Position numbers and translations under genes: made by a program
Assembly: GCF_019703515.2 (NCBI RefSeq)
Contig: NC_059348.1
Location: 20,107,656 to 20,171,655 of the forward strand
From: Myxocyprinus asiaticus
Lineage: Eukaryota; Chordata; Actinopteri; Cypriniformes; Catostomidae
DNA length: 64,000 nt
Direction of reading: 5' to 3'
In this document: positions 10,813 to 22,277 of the stretch, piece after piece
How the letters are laid out: each line of letters begins with the position of its first letter
How positions within the stretch are numbered: position 1 is the first letter of the stretch
Notes under the pieces: model-generated
Seen by the model: the letters and a program-made list of their open reading frames with translations, nothing else
Database searches by the model: none
What the model was told of the DNA's origin: nothing

Positions 10813-12669
10813 ATGCCTTTCCATTTGTGTGTTATTCCTGGTTGTGGTCATTATCTCTCCGCTTCTGACGGCCACGATCGCTGTATTACGTGTCTGGGCA
10901 CTGCCCACGTGGAGACATTGTTCATGGATGAGTCATGTCCTCATTGCAAGAACATGACTATGGCAACATTGCAGTCGCGGCTTGCTTTCGTAAGAAAGCA
11001 AGCCACCCCAGCGGCTCCCCGCACCGGTCCTTCTACCTACGGGTTTGAGGCCATGTCGGTTAGCACTGGGGGCGATTTGGGGACACCAGTGGGACCACCT
11101 CCGCCGGGTATCCCCCCACGGACCTCCCATTCCCCAGCACGCTCGTTTGCCCTGATCGGGCTCTCGCACGAGACCGCCGGCTCGTCTTAGCGCAAGTTTG
11201 ACTTCTCGCTAGGAGCTCAGGAAGACGGTGAGTTATTGAGCACAGCATCGGAGAGCGGGCTCGTCCAGTCTGACGCAGAGGCTTCGGCTGGGCTTCCTCC
11301 TTCGGGAACGGTCACCCAGTCTCACGCCAACGCGGAAATGATGGACATGCTTTCCCGGGCGGCCGTCGAGCATTAGGCTAGAGTGGAGCTCTCCACTCTC
11401 CCCTGAACCCTCGCGGCTCGACGGCCACGCCCCACCCCCGTTCCTTTCTTCCCGGAAGTGCATGAGGAGCTGACAAGATCGTGAGAGGCACCTTTTACTG
11501 CCCGGTCCCAGTGTTTCAGCTCCCCCGCTCTCACTACCCTCGATGGTGGAGCGGCCAGGGGGTATTTGGTGATCCCCCAGGTGGATAAGGCGCTCGCGGT
11601 GCACTTGTGTCCGCAGAGCGCTGCCACCTGGTGCGGGCACCCGAAGCTCCCGTCCAGGGCCTGTAGGTTTACATCATCCCTGACGACTGTGGCCTGCGGT
11701 GCCGCTGGACAAGCCGCCTCCGCCCTGCACGCCATGGCTCTCCTGCAAGTTCACCAAGCCAAGGCGCTGAAAGAACTGCACGAGGGTATTTCTGACCTGG
11801 GATTGATGCAGGAACTGTGCTCAGTGGCCGACCTTGCTCTCCGGGCGATGAAGGTCACGGCGCGGTCTCTCGGGCAGGCAATGTCCACCCTGGTGGTCCA
11901 GAAGCACCACCTTTGGCTCAACTTGGTCGAGATGGGAGAGGCAGACAAGGCATGGTTCCTTGATGCCCTCATTTCCCAGGTTGGCCTGTTTGGCGATGCC
12001 ATCGAGGACTTTGCCCAGCAGTTCTCGGCGGTGAAGAAGCAGATGGAGGCCTTACAACATATCCTGCCCCGGCGCGGCTTAAGACCCTGCACCCTGTCTG
12101 CTCATCGCCAAGGGTGTCCTCCTGCAGCAGCGGCTCCGCCGCAGACAGCCCCCGTGGCCTGGCTCCAGCATGGAGCCCTCCACAGGAAGCAGACGACACC
12201 CGTCTTGGTGCTAAGAACCCGAGGAAGGCTTCGAAGCACCCCCGAGACGGGCGACCCAGGGGCAAGGAGATCCAATTCTCTGGAGCTGGTCGACACTCCA
12301 TCCCCCAGTGGAGGGCTGGGAGGAGAATCTTTTGTCGCCACATGCCCAGGAGGCTACAGCACCCAAAAGCCTGACAAAAGAATGGTTCCCTCGTCTCCTG
12401 GGTCACATATCCGGTGTGCACGGCCGTCGTCACGACCACCGTCCACCATCCACCATCCCATTTTGGCAGGTATGGCGCTCCAGTGGACCCCACCCCTGTG
12501 CACCCAGGGGGATGAGATTCCTCCTCCCCCCTCCTCGGCCAATCTTATGGTGGGCGGCAGGAGCCAGGTAAGTGCATCGATGTCCCTGGGCTCAGCGCGG
12601 CCTCGGGGCTCGAGTCCCCTCGACGTGGCACCTCGAGCTCCACTCCACCCGCCGGTACGTCCGACATGA
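10813..12669 (+). pseudogene. DIRS-B gag-like gene, broken
   Basis: Begins with ATG at 10813 (MPFHLCVIPGCGHYLSASDG) and a Cys/His pattern: GHDRCITCLGTAH followed by CPHC. The first frame ends at a TAG (11188-11190). Coding resumes in other frames; the longest runs from about 11566 to 12669. It contains the Ala/Leu-rich helical segment also seen in C and D (QAASALHAMALLQVHQAKAL) and a basic, proline-rich C-terminal tail. At least one stop and frameshifts make it non-functional. A splice-donor-like CAG/GTAAGT lies inside the tail at 12565-12573. Confidence 0.7.
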
Positions 12670-12769
12670 TCATTCCCTTGGTTCCCCTTGCCCGGAGTTT
12701 GGGCACATGGCTCACGCTTTCCAACCTGTCGCGATGGCTGATCCGGACCGTCCGACTCGGCTACGTGAT

Positions 12770-13597
12770 TCAGTTCGCCAGGCACCTGCCCAGGTTCAGT
12801 GGCATCTGCTTCACCTCGGTGAAAGGTGAGAACGCCGCTACCTTGCGTGCGGAAATCGCTACCCTTCTGCGCAAGAGGCTGTCCCTCCAGCTGAGATGAA
12901 GAAATGGTTCTACAGCCCTTACTTCATTGTACCGAAGAAAGGCGGTGGGTTGTGACCAATCCTGTTCCTGTGAATACTGAACCAAACTCCCGTCCAAGAT
13001 GCTGATGCAAAAACGCACTCTAATGAGCGTCTAGCATCAAGATTGGTTCGCAGCGGAAGAATGCGTACTGAAGACCTGAAGAATGCGTACTGCCACGTCT
13101 TGGTCTTACCTCGACACAGACCCTTCCTGCAGTTTGCCTTCGAAGGCCAGGCGTACCAGTACAAGGTCCTCCCCTTCGGCCTGTCCTTGTCCCCTCGCGT
13201 CTTCAAGAAGGTCACAGAGGCAGCCCTTGCCCCGCTAAGGGAAGTGGGCGTCCGCATCCTCAACTATCTCGATGACTGGCTAATCCTAGCTCACTCTTGA
13301 GAGTTGCTGTGTGCACACAGGGACCTCGTGCTCCGGCACCTCAGCCGACTGGGGCTTCGGATCAACTGGGAAAAGAGCAAGCTCTCCCCGGTTCAGGGCA
13401 TCTCTTTTCTTGGTTTCGATGACAGCGCGCCTCATGAACGAGATGCGCAGTCACTGCTGAACTGTCTGAAGGCATTCAGACGGAGGACAGCAGTTCCACT
13501 GAAACTTTTTCAGAGGCTCCTGGGGCCTATGGCATCCTCAACGGCAGCCATACCGCTCGGGTTGATGCATATGAGACCGCTTCAGCACTGGCTTTAG
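12770..13597 (+). pseudogene. DIRS-B reverse transcriptase, broken
   Basis: Recognisable parts in order: a helical N-terminal part (12666-12899), FIVPKKGGG near 12925, a damaged palm motif near 13060 where a short tandem duplication (GAATGCGTACTG twice) disrupts the VDLKDAYF box, then VLPFGLSLSPRVF near 13168 and YLDDW at 13265-13279. A stop follows at 13298-13300 (TGA where C has CGA). The downstream thumb-like part SRLGLRINWEKSKL continues in frame. Several frameshifts are present. Confidence 0.75.
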
Positions 13598-13628
13598 ACT
13601 TGAGTCCCGAGATGGGCATGGCGCCGCG

Positions 13629-14401
13629 GTGACCATCACGCCGATCTGTCGCCGCCTCTTCAGCCCTTGGACTGACCTTGCATTTCTACGGGCAGGGGTT
13701 CCCCTAGAGCAGGTCTCCAGGCACATCGTGGTTACAACAGACACCTCCAAGATGGGCTGGGGCACCGGATGCAACGGGCACACAGCCGCCGGCTCCTGGA
13801 TTGCCCGCGGCTGCGTTGGCACATCAACGCCTAGAGTTGTTGGCAGTACTGCTCGCCCTGCGGAGTTCCAGCCATTGATCCAGAGCAAGCACGTGTTGGT
13901 CCGGACGGACAACACAGTGACGGTAGCATACATCAACTGCTCCCATTGCATGTCACAACTGCCCGCCGTCTCCTCCTCTGGAGTCAGCAGCGCCTCAAGT
14001 CGCTACGAGCCACTCACATCCTGGGCGACCACAACACCGCAGCGGACGCGCTGTTACATCAGGTTACCCTCAGGGGAGAGTGGAGACTCCACCCTCAGGT
14101 GGTCCAGCTGATTTGGAGTCGATTCGGTCGAGCACAGGTAGACCTGTTTGCTTCCCGGAAATCCTCCCACTGCCCGCTTTGGTATGCCCTGACCAATGCA
14201 CCCCTCGGTATAGATGCACTGTCACACAGCTGGTCCCCTGGACTACGCAAATATGCGTTTCCCCCAGTGAGCCTACTTGCACAGACCCTGTTAAAGGTCA
14301 GGGAGGACGAGGAGCAGGTCGTCCTAGTAGCAACCTACTGGCCCACTCACGTGGTTCTCAGATCTCACGCTCCTCGCAACAGTCCACCCCCCCCCACCTG
14401 A
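13629..14401 (+). pseudogene. DIRS-B RNase H and C-terminal block, broken
   Basis: RNase H motifs: VVTTDTSKMGWG near 13728 and VRTDNT near 13897, then in the next frame DHNTAADAL near 14025. The DIRS block AQVDLFASRKSSHCPLWYAL follows near 14130 and runs on to an acidic and proline-rich stretch. At least one frameshift lies between 13930 and 13950. The central Glu motif (INCLE in D) is damaged here. Confidence 0.7.
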
Positions 14402-14499
14402 CAAATTCCCCTGAGGAAGGACCTTCTTTCTCAGGGACGAGGCACCATCTGGCACCCGTGACCAGACCTCTGGAATCTCCACATCTAAGTGGCCTACCA

Positions 14500-14943
14500 C
14501 CCGCAGTGGTAGACACGATCACTCAGGCTAGGGCTCCCTCTACGAGGCGCCTGTATGCAAGTAGCGTCTGTTCGCTAAGTGGTGTTTTTCCCGATATGAA
14601 GACCCCCAGAGATGCGCAGTCGGATCGGTGCTTTCCTTCCTGCAGGAGAGGCTGGAGAGGCAGCTGTCCCCCTCCACCTTGAAGGTGTATGTAGCCACTA
14701 TTTCGGCTCATCACAATGCAGTAGATGGTAAGTACTTGGGGAAGCACGACTTCCTGAGAGGTGCTAGGAGGTTGAATCCCTCCAGGCTGTGCCTTGTCCC
14801 CTCGTGTGACCTCCCTGTAGTCCTTCGGGGTCTACAGGGAGCTCCCTTTTAGCCCTTGGAGTCAGCTGAGCTTAAGGCACTCTCTTTGAAGATGCCCTCC
14901 TGACTGTGCTCACTTCCATCAAAAGGGTAGGGGAACTTTGTTT
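14500..14943 (+). pseudogene. DIRS-B tyrosine recombinase, N-terminal part only
   Basis: Matches the N-terminal DNA-binding domain of the D copy: SLAREAPSTRRLY-like start near 14535, then MLSFLQERLERQLSPSTLKV at 14628-14687. A deletion near 14750 removes the residues between KHD and FLRGARRLNPSR. Similarity ends at 14943 within the sequence that leads to the first catalytic Arg, so no catalytic core remains. Confidence 0.7.
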
Positions 14944-16522
14944 CATATTCAGTGTTTACCTAGGACATTTTCAGCTCCATGGAGGGGCAGAGGCTGCAGA
15001 TTACTGGCTTGATAGTCATAAAAGCCAGTTGTTGCATACAGCATAAAGATAAAATCATTTTTTTATAACAAAAATTATAACACAATTATAAGTCATGTTA
15101 AAAACAGTGATGTTTGCAGTATTTCTGACTGTAAAATTGGAAATTACTGCACTGATGTTCATAGTTTGATGCACAAGGTCATACAAAACCATAACTTTGG
15201 TTTTGTAACAAATTTCAGCAACTTATAGACCAATATATATATCCAATATATATATACCAAATTAAGACTTTAAAACACTTAGATGTGTCAACATATCGTT
15301 CGTATAATTCAGTGGGGCAGGGCCTTGTCTTGTCTACTATCTTTCCACTTCAACAGGTGAAAGTGAATAAGAAATAATTACATAATATTAGGATGTTTCA
15401 TCATGAAAATACACCTTACTCATTTATGCCTTTGTAACTGCCTTGTAAGATTTGGCAAGTCTTAGGGTACTGACTTTTAGCAAAGAGTTTTAAAAATACG
15501 CTTTAAAGTGTGCTGTAATGTTGGATGGCATTAGATTTATAGGTCTTGGCATGACACAAATGGTAATTCAGAGAGAGCTTGCTTCCATAAGACTCTCTTC
15601 TTGCTTCATATTGCTATCATATTGCTATCATTGCCTGCCTTTGCTAGGCAGGCAATGATCTTTTCATCCACAGAGGAAAAAAAACACTAGTTCACCACTG
15701 TCAGCTAGTGCATTAGTTACCAAAAGGGGAACATTGATTTGTTTATCTGAATAGAGAATTATATAGGGCATGAGAGCTAAACAAAGTGACTGGAGGTGAG
15801 GTGACTAACACTGTTGACTGTAGGTTCTTTGATATCAGTTAGAATGGAAGTGGCACGTTTTTATGTCTTCAACAATGGGAAGTCCCAGTAGGAGTTATTG
15901 TAAAATTGATTTATTCAAGAGTGCTTTGTCCCTGGTTTCCCCAAACCACCACCTTTTCTTCTTGATTGTCGTGTGATCCAATAATCAAATTTATAGCCCC
16001 ATGCTTCTGTATCAATACCCAATGTGGAGGATGAGTTACAGAAACCTTATTATGGCATACCAGCATATCACCTTGAAATAACCTCTACACTGCAAATATT
16101 ATACCAATAAACAATAATGAGTGACTTCACAATTTTTAGGATTTCATTTTTATTTTAAATACTGTGGGGTCCAAAAGTCTGGCACTGCTACTTTCTCAAT
16201 TTAATAATAATAACAAAAAGCATTATAATTCATATTATCAGCATAACAATTTGTTAAAAGTTTAATTTAAAAATGTACATACATTTTGGAAGTTATAGTG
16301 TTTTGATGGCAGCATGCACTCAAGCCGGCTTTACTGTAAGTTTGTGCTAAACCTGATGGTCCGTGTTATCCCAGCATGATTTGAGAATGTTCCAAAGAGC
16401 ATCTTGTGTGCTTCAGTGGAAGCAAGGAAAAGAGTTAACATGGCCAATGCCACAAATGTGTTTAAATTTGATTTGTTATAGTGCAGAATCCTTCATTGTT
16501 CGTTTTTCAAAATCCTAAAACT
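14944..16522. other. intergenic, no gene recognised
   Basis: AT-rich DNA between DIRS-B and the next mobile element. It contains one compact hairpin (15627-15659, separate entry). A segment near 16165 (GTGGGGTCCAAAAGTCTG) with a partly inverted match near 17411 looks like the eroded termini of another small Tc1-like MITE around the following element. Confidence 0.4.
15627..15659. repeat. 14-bp perfect hairpin with 5-nt loop
   Basis: ATCATTGCCTGCCT, loop TTGCT, then AGGCAGGCAATGAT. Perfect pairing. It is not followed by a T-run and no gene adjoins it, so function is unknown. Confidence 0.8.
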
Positions 16523-17327
16523 GGTAACACTTTACAATGAAGTTCTATTTGTTAACATTAGTAAATGGATTAAGTTGCATGAACTAACAATGAACAAAGA
16601 TTTGTTTTAAAACATTAATTCATTAATCGTGGTAAATATTTTAAAAATGTATCAAAATACTTTTATTCATTGTTCATGTTAGTGGAATGTATTAACTAAT
16701 GTTAACGTATACAACTTTTAATTATTTACATTTATTAATATGTAGAAATTTAAATTTAACCAAGACTAAAACTGCTATAAAATTATTTTTCATTGTTATT
16801 TTATGTTAACTTCCAAACAGAAATATGATATATAGCATTATATGTAAAACACATAGGCCTATATAAAATGTATGTTCATATGAATAATGAAGAGATATTT
16901 CACCGGTCATCTGGGTATTGCGAGTCATCTTTCCTACTTCTTGTATCACTCTGTGATTTCTACAAGTAAGCTAATCAAATTATTTAAACTAAAATCAACA
17001 TTGCATGTCTATTTATTTATTTACCTATTTTGGCAAGTTGTGTAATAAGCTGAATAATGAATGAGTAAGATGGACATTTTTGCATTCTAAGAACTCATAC
17101 GCAAATCAGACTTGGAATTAATCTGTTTCTGGAGATGCAGCACTATCTTTCTTTTCACATAACAAAATAATTTAAATTAAAATCAATATTTCTTGAGCAT
17201 TTAATTATTCGGTACATAGCAATGTAATAAGTGGTAATCCTGTGCTATAATATACATTCAGCCGCATAATAACTAACTTTAGATTATATATTATTAAACA
17301 AATACAACCTTTATGTAAAGTGTTACC
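16523..17327. mobile_element. non-autonomous DNA transposon with GGTAACACTTTACA termini
   Basis: GGTAACACTTTACA at 16523-16536 is perfectly inverted at 17314-17327. The 0.8-kb interior is AT-rich and non-coding. The terminus is one I recognise as frequent in fish genomes, probably hAT-derived. Flanking duplications could not be defined. Confidence 0.65.
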
Positions 17328-19070
17328 CTAAAACTTTCTGTATGTTTTTTTAGTAAAAAATAAATAAATAAATAGTAAAATAAAATAAGATAAAAGATTT
17401 TTAATGTTGTCTCAGACTTTGGGACAATCCTGTGCTTTTTCCTTTTGACAAAAATTGAATTTATATCAAGTCAGTGCAATTCATTTATATAAAAGGCATT
17501 TATACCATGGTCTATTCGAATACTCATTTCTGATTGGCTGGAATGAGTGCTTTAAAACTGTTTAATGGACAGGTATATTTCCAGTCAGTTTTAATCACCA
17601 TTCAACATTAATGCACCTTCTCTCCTCTGTAATGAGGCAATGCGAGAGTTGTATGCCTCTGTTCAAACTACCTTCAGACGCGAATATAGTGTAGTCTGAT
17701 GGGTCTCAGAGCTGGGATTAACCGTCACATCACAAAACACAACATCATTAAGTCATGCAATGCCATCTCTAAATCAACTGTGAAGTGCTACAGGAAAAAC
17801 AGAAAAGACTGTTCATTATCCCCATATTACTGAGTCCGACCTGGAGATAATTACAAATGCACCTGCACTTTCCACATACCCATAAGTTTTGTAATGAAAG
17901 AATGGTTTGACATTCAGCTATGTTTTGTACGGAGGGGGAGAGAAGGAAACTGGTACTTATCAAATGAAGATTTGAATTGCAATATGATAAACATAATCTA
18001 AAATTTGTGTCGGGCGGTTCTTCGCCTTCACAACACGTCTTACATTAAAATAGTTTAATGCACACATAGCTGTGGATTATCCCTCACGTATTTAAACTGC
18101 CCTAAACCTCAGAAATACTTTCCTTGTTGTCCTTGTCCTAGACCCAGGATGATGGCTAGTCTATCAAGGTAATACTACAAGTAATAATTACCACCCCTCC
18201 ATCGCCATCCCATTACAGGAGATCCTATGGAGCTCCAGCCAATTTTCACAGGATCTAGAGGAAGATGGGCTTGTCGATAAGGTGCCACAACCAGAAGCCT
18301 CAGCCGTCTTAGTTATATAAAGAGAGGGCTTTAAAGATAAATGGCGCCCCCGAAGATCACTCTTATATAGGTCACCATGATTACCCCAGCCTCTCAGTTG
18401 ATGCACTGACATCTAATCCCAACTTCATGGTTGTGGATTAGACGTCAGACCAGCATGAAAAATGGGGCTCCAAAACCAGAGCCTGCTAACTCTCTGGGGG
18501 TCGAGCATTTATGCAACACGAGATGGGAGAGGAACTTCAGGCTGTAGTGGGTAGAGGTCTGTCATTGTGTGCTTTCCCTATATGATTCCTAGTCACTGCA
18601 GATCAGGTGAAAAGGAAAACTTGCAGGTGTGCACACATTCACACAAACACTTTCACAGACACAGACTCAGGAATCCACCACAGAAGTCAGTCTGTAATGG
18701 TGCATGGCAAATTGCAGAGGGCAGATCGATACAAGCAGTCTGGTGAAATCTTTTCAGCGCAAGTGTCAATGGCATCAACCCACTTAAAACACACAGAAGG
18801 AGAGACAGCAATGCTCTGGTCACACTAAATTTCCACATCAACAGACAACATGTTTCCAGCACCCTGGGAGGCATGTGGTGAAACTCTACTATTGGACATA
18901 ATAATCAGATAATAGATGTCCAAACACCAAACAGGTTTAGATACTGCAGCATATTTTGGATGCCACCTACAAATTTTTACACCTACAGTGTATTGACTGC
19001 AAAATATTTTACAGAAAATCCACAAATATATATACAGTACATATAAACTATATATATATATATCTACATA
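17328..19070. other. intergenic, no gene recognised
   Basis: Mixed sequence with short open frames only. The part from 18190 to 18850 is more GC-balanced than its surroundings but shows no family match I can name. No splice-bounded exon could be supported. Confidence 0.4.
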
Positions 19071-19619
19071 CACACTACCGGTCAAAAGTTTTGAAACACT
19101 TGACTGAAATGTTTCTCATGATCTTAAAAATCTTTTGATCTGAAGGCGTATGCTTAAATGTTTGAAATTAGTTTTGTAGACAAAAATATAATTGTGCCAC
19201 CATATTAATTTATTTCATTATAAAACTTAAATTTAATTAAAAAAAAAAAAAAAGGTTTTTGAAATTGATGACTTGGACCAAATAATAAAGCAGCCAATAA
19301 GTGCCCAACATAGATGGGAACTCCTTCAATACTGTTTAAAAAGCATCCCAGGGTGATACCTCAAGAAGTTGGTTGAGAAAATGTCAGGAGTACATGTCTG
19401 CAAATTCTAGGCAAAGGGTGACTACTTTGAAGATGCTAAAACTGTGTTTGTACTGATTTATTTTGGATTTTGTTTAGTCACAACACAATTCCCACAGTTC
19501 CATTTATTTTATTCCATAGTTTTGATGACTTTACTATTATTATAAAATTCTAAAATTATTCTAAAGAAAAATAATTAAAATAAAGAATAAGGGTTTCAAA
19601 ACTTTTGACCAGTAGTGTG
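19071..19619. mobile_element. Tc1/mariner-type MITE
   Basis: Starts CACACTACCGGTCAAAAG and ends CTTTTGACCAGTAGTGTG, both flanked by TA. The terminal repeats extend about 28 bp with few mismatches. The 549-bp interior has no transposase frame; a few short segments resemble internal Tc1 sequence, consistent with an internally deleted Tc1 copy. Confidence 0.8.
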
Positions 19620-19982
19620 TATGTATATATATATATAAAGATTGCAATGATTCAGAAATAATATTGTAAATGTTTACAATCTTACAATGAACGTTGTGAT
19701 AGTGACAAAGGCAGTCACAAGGAGAATCAAACCATGGAGTAGGAATGGAGTACCAAAAGATGTTTATTTTTCAGGAGGTGCAAAATGTGCAAAATAAAAA
19801 CAGCGCTTAAGAGCAAATAAAACCAAGGCTATTTAAAAAAAATTTTAAAAAAAAAAAGCTAGACCTGTTTTCAGAACTAGAGCAGTACCCACTCCCCTCC
19901 CTAAAAATCGAGGACAGATTTTCCTTTAAGCAGATTTATGCTGTGTAAATAGCAACTCAAAGTATCTTCTTTGTACTAAGTT

Positions 19983-20072
19983 CAAATAGTGTTAGATTCT
20001 ATTTGCACCCCAGTGCAAATAGTAAATGCTACTGTTTGCACTGGGGTGCAAATAGCATCTAACACTGTTTGC
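19983..20072. repeat. long imperfect hairpin / fold-back MITE
   Basis: Arms of about 42 bp around a 3-4 nt centre near 20025. The left arm has GTGTTAGATTCTATTTGCAC and CCCAGTGCAAATAGTA; the right arm has the inverted partners with a few mismatches. Such structures can arise from small MITEs; transcription is unknown. Confidence 0.7.
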
Positions 20073-21001
20073 ACTTAGACAAATTAAATACTAACATACA
20101 GTATGGGCATCACTACAGCATGCTTTTTGTGTTTATTTAGAGTCTCACAGACAGCCTACACCAACCCCAACACCTAAATCTAAACTTCCCTTACAAAAGC
20201 TTTTACTACAGTAACCATATTATCACCATTGTATTTTGTAGTAAAATCATAGTAACCACAATATTAAATCATGGTTACTATATTAACATCATATTACTGA
20301 AGCAGCACCATAGATAACTGCATTAAAACTATGGCTAAACTAAATCTTTGCTATTGTTGTTTCAAAGAAGATTTTATAATTATTATAATTAGAGTCTTTT
20401 AAAATATTAATAATTAATATTTTTTGGCACACTGAACTTTGAAAATTCATTATATTTATTTAAATAGCAACATTCTGTCTACCGGCAATTTATATACCTG
20501 AAGAAGTTTGGCTGTGTATATAAATATATTTTTGTAAGCTACGCCGGTGTGTGAGACGTACAGTATGTTTTTCTTTCTTTACAATTGACTGTGTTCAAAG
20601 CACCTACCTGTAAACATCCATGTGTCCAATTCATGTTTTCTTGTTCTCTATATGTTTAAAAAGATGGGGTTTTGTTGTTGTTACTGTATATGTGCATTTT
20701 GTTTTACAGAGGTTCTTGATTAAATTTAGTTTGTTGAATAAAAAACAAAATCCAAGATTAAGTTTATACCCTTTTAATGGCATGAATTTTTCTAATAATA
20801 ATTTGTAAAATGTATGTAAATGATAAAAAATTAAGTATAAAATGCGTAATCTAAATGAAGTCTGTCACAAATAAACCCTCATGGACTTGCTGACCAAAGT
20901 CCTATTTGGAACAGCGCCCATATAGAGTTTGTGGCTACTTGGGCCTAACAGATGCAGCAATCGAAGCAGACATGAAATTTTTGTTGGCTTTCAGAGACTA
21001 T
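20073..21001. other. intergenic, no gene recognised
   Basis: AT-rich sequence with scattered ATGGTTACT-type words and no coding or RNA signal. Confidence 0.45.
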
Positions 21002-21365
21002 TTAAAGGGATAGTTCACCCCAAAATGAAAACTTTCTCATAATTTACTCATCCTCATGCCATCCCAGACGTGTATGACTTTCTTTCTTCTTGCAGAACAC
21101 AAACAAAGATTTTTAGAAGAATATCTCTGCTCTGTAGGTCCACATAATGCAAGTGAATGGTGATCAGACATTTGTAACTCCAAAAATCACATAAAGGTAA
21201 CATAAAAGTAACCCAAGTCCTGTGGTTAAATCTATATCTTCAGAAGCGATAAAATAGGTGTGGGTAAGAAACAGATCAATATTTAAAACCTTTTTTACTC
21301 TAAATGTCCACTGTCACATTCACTTTTACATCTGAAAATCACATGTGGAGCCTGTTTAGTGGTGC
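21002..21365. mobile_element. TTAA fold-back MITE, right arm missing
   Basis: Begins TTAAAGGGATAGTTCACCCC and follows the 2601 copy through the CTCATGCCAT arm, the GCAAGTGAATGGTGA block and the CACATGTGGAGCCTG middle, then stops. No inverted right terminus follows. Confidence 0.7.
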
Positions 21366-21455
21366 CTGTCAATGAAATTATCTGCTTGCAGTGTCAGGAA
21401 GAGTTGTAATTATGTGGTCAATGGTCTGGCCCTCAGACAGTCTGCTCCAGATATA

Positions 21456-22125
21456 TGTCATGGATCCACCGGACTCCCTCTCTCACGCCACACTCTGCTC
21501 CCTCTCCCTCACTCCGTCAGTCACCTGCTCTCACTCGCCTGAGTGCTAATCATGCACACCTGCAGCTCATCATCACCCTGTTTGGACTTGCACTTAAACC
21601 TCACACACACTCAGTCAGTGCCTGGCCTTGTTGTATGTTCTTAGGACTCACCTTTCGCTCTGCTTCAGAGGAAGATAACTTACCTGTGTGTTAACTTACC
21701 TGTTTATCAATGATCTGCCCTGGATGTGCAAAATAAGTGACCTTGAGAACCCTGAGTTTGCAGTATACCTACTTACCTGCGTATCAACAATCTGCTCTGG
21801 ATGTGCAAGATAAGTGACTTGAAAACCCTGAATGAGCATTATGCCTTTAAATTCTGACCTGCTCCTCAGTTTACTGATGTTGAGAGTCTGAAACCCAGCT
21901 GAAGTTTATGTTTCCTGTTTTTGCAAGGATTGGATTAGAAATATGGATTTGTGGATCCTAGTGGCAATCAGTTGATCGCCTTCTGCCTATGTTTTCTGGT
22001 TTTATGAAAGGCTGTGTTAATAAGACTGTTTACTTGCCTGAATACTAACCTGTTTCCTCTGTGTTCTGTTCAATAAACTCCCGCACCTGGGTTCATCTCC
22101 ATTTCCGTGTTGGTGTGTCATTACA
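21456..22125 (+). mobile_element. probable solo LTR of an LTR retrotransposon
   Basis: A 670-bp unit starting TGTCATGG and ending CATTACA (TG...CA), flanked by ATATA and ATATG, a near-match 5-bp duplication. AATAAA at 22072-22077 lies about 50 bp from the end, as in the R region of many LTRs. An internal tandem duplication of about 77 bp occurs at 21694-21835. No gag or pol adjoins it. The class is uncertain. Confidence 0.5.
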
Positions 22126-22277
22126 ATATGACAATACCACCAAAGCCTTCCAATCTCATGCAACACTTAATTGTAAAAACCCTCTAAGGAGCATCAACCA
22201 TATCTGCTCATAGTCATTAGGGAAAAGACAAATCAGAGCTAAAAAAAAAAAAGAACCTGTGGGAAACAGTAATGTAC

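Larger units (their letters stand above)
10371..14943 (+). mobile_element. DIRS-B: DIRS retrotransposon, 3' truncated
   Basis: Same family as DIRS-C and D. The left terminus GTTCCCTATCTGTCACTCAC begins at 10392 and is preceded by 21 bp (10371-10391, with GTTACACC and GTAAC) that match the extreme right end of DIRS-C. Gag, RT, RNase H and the recombinase N-terminus follow. Similarity to C and D stops near 14943, inside the recombinase just after AAAAGGGTAGGGGAACTTTG. The catalytic domain, complementary region and right terminal repeat are absent. It abuts DIRS-A with no spacer. Confidence 0.85.

Noticed and set aside
11233..12785. Long open frames on the minus strand of the DIRS elements
   Set aside because: They mirror the GC-rich gag and RT coding strand, show no independent motif and recur as shadows in each copy.
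5653..14943. Retrovirus-like gene order (gag, then pol)
   Set aside because: There is no protease, no DDE integrase, no envelope gene and no direct LTRs. Inverted termini plus a tyrosine recombinase identify DIRS elements.
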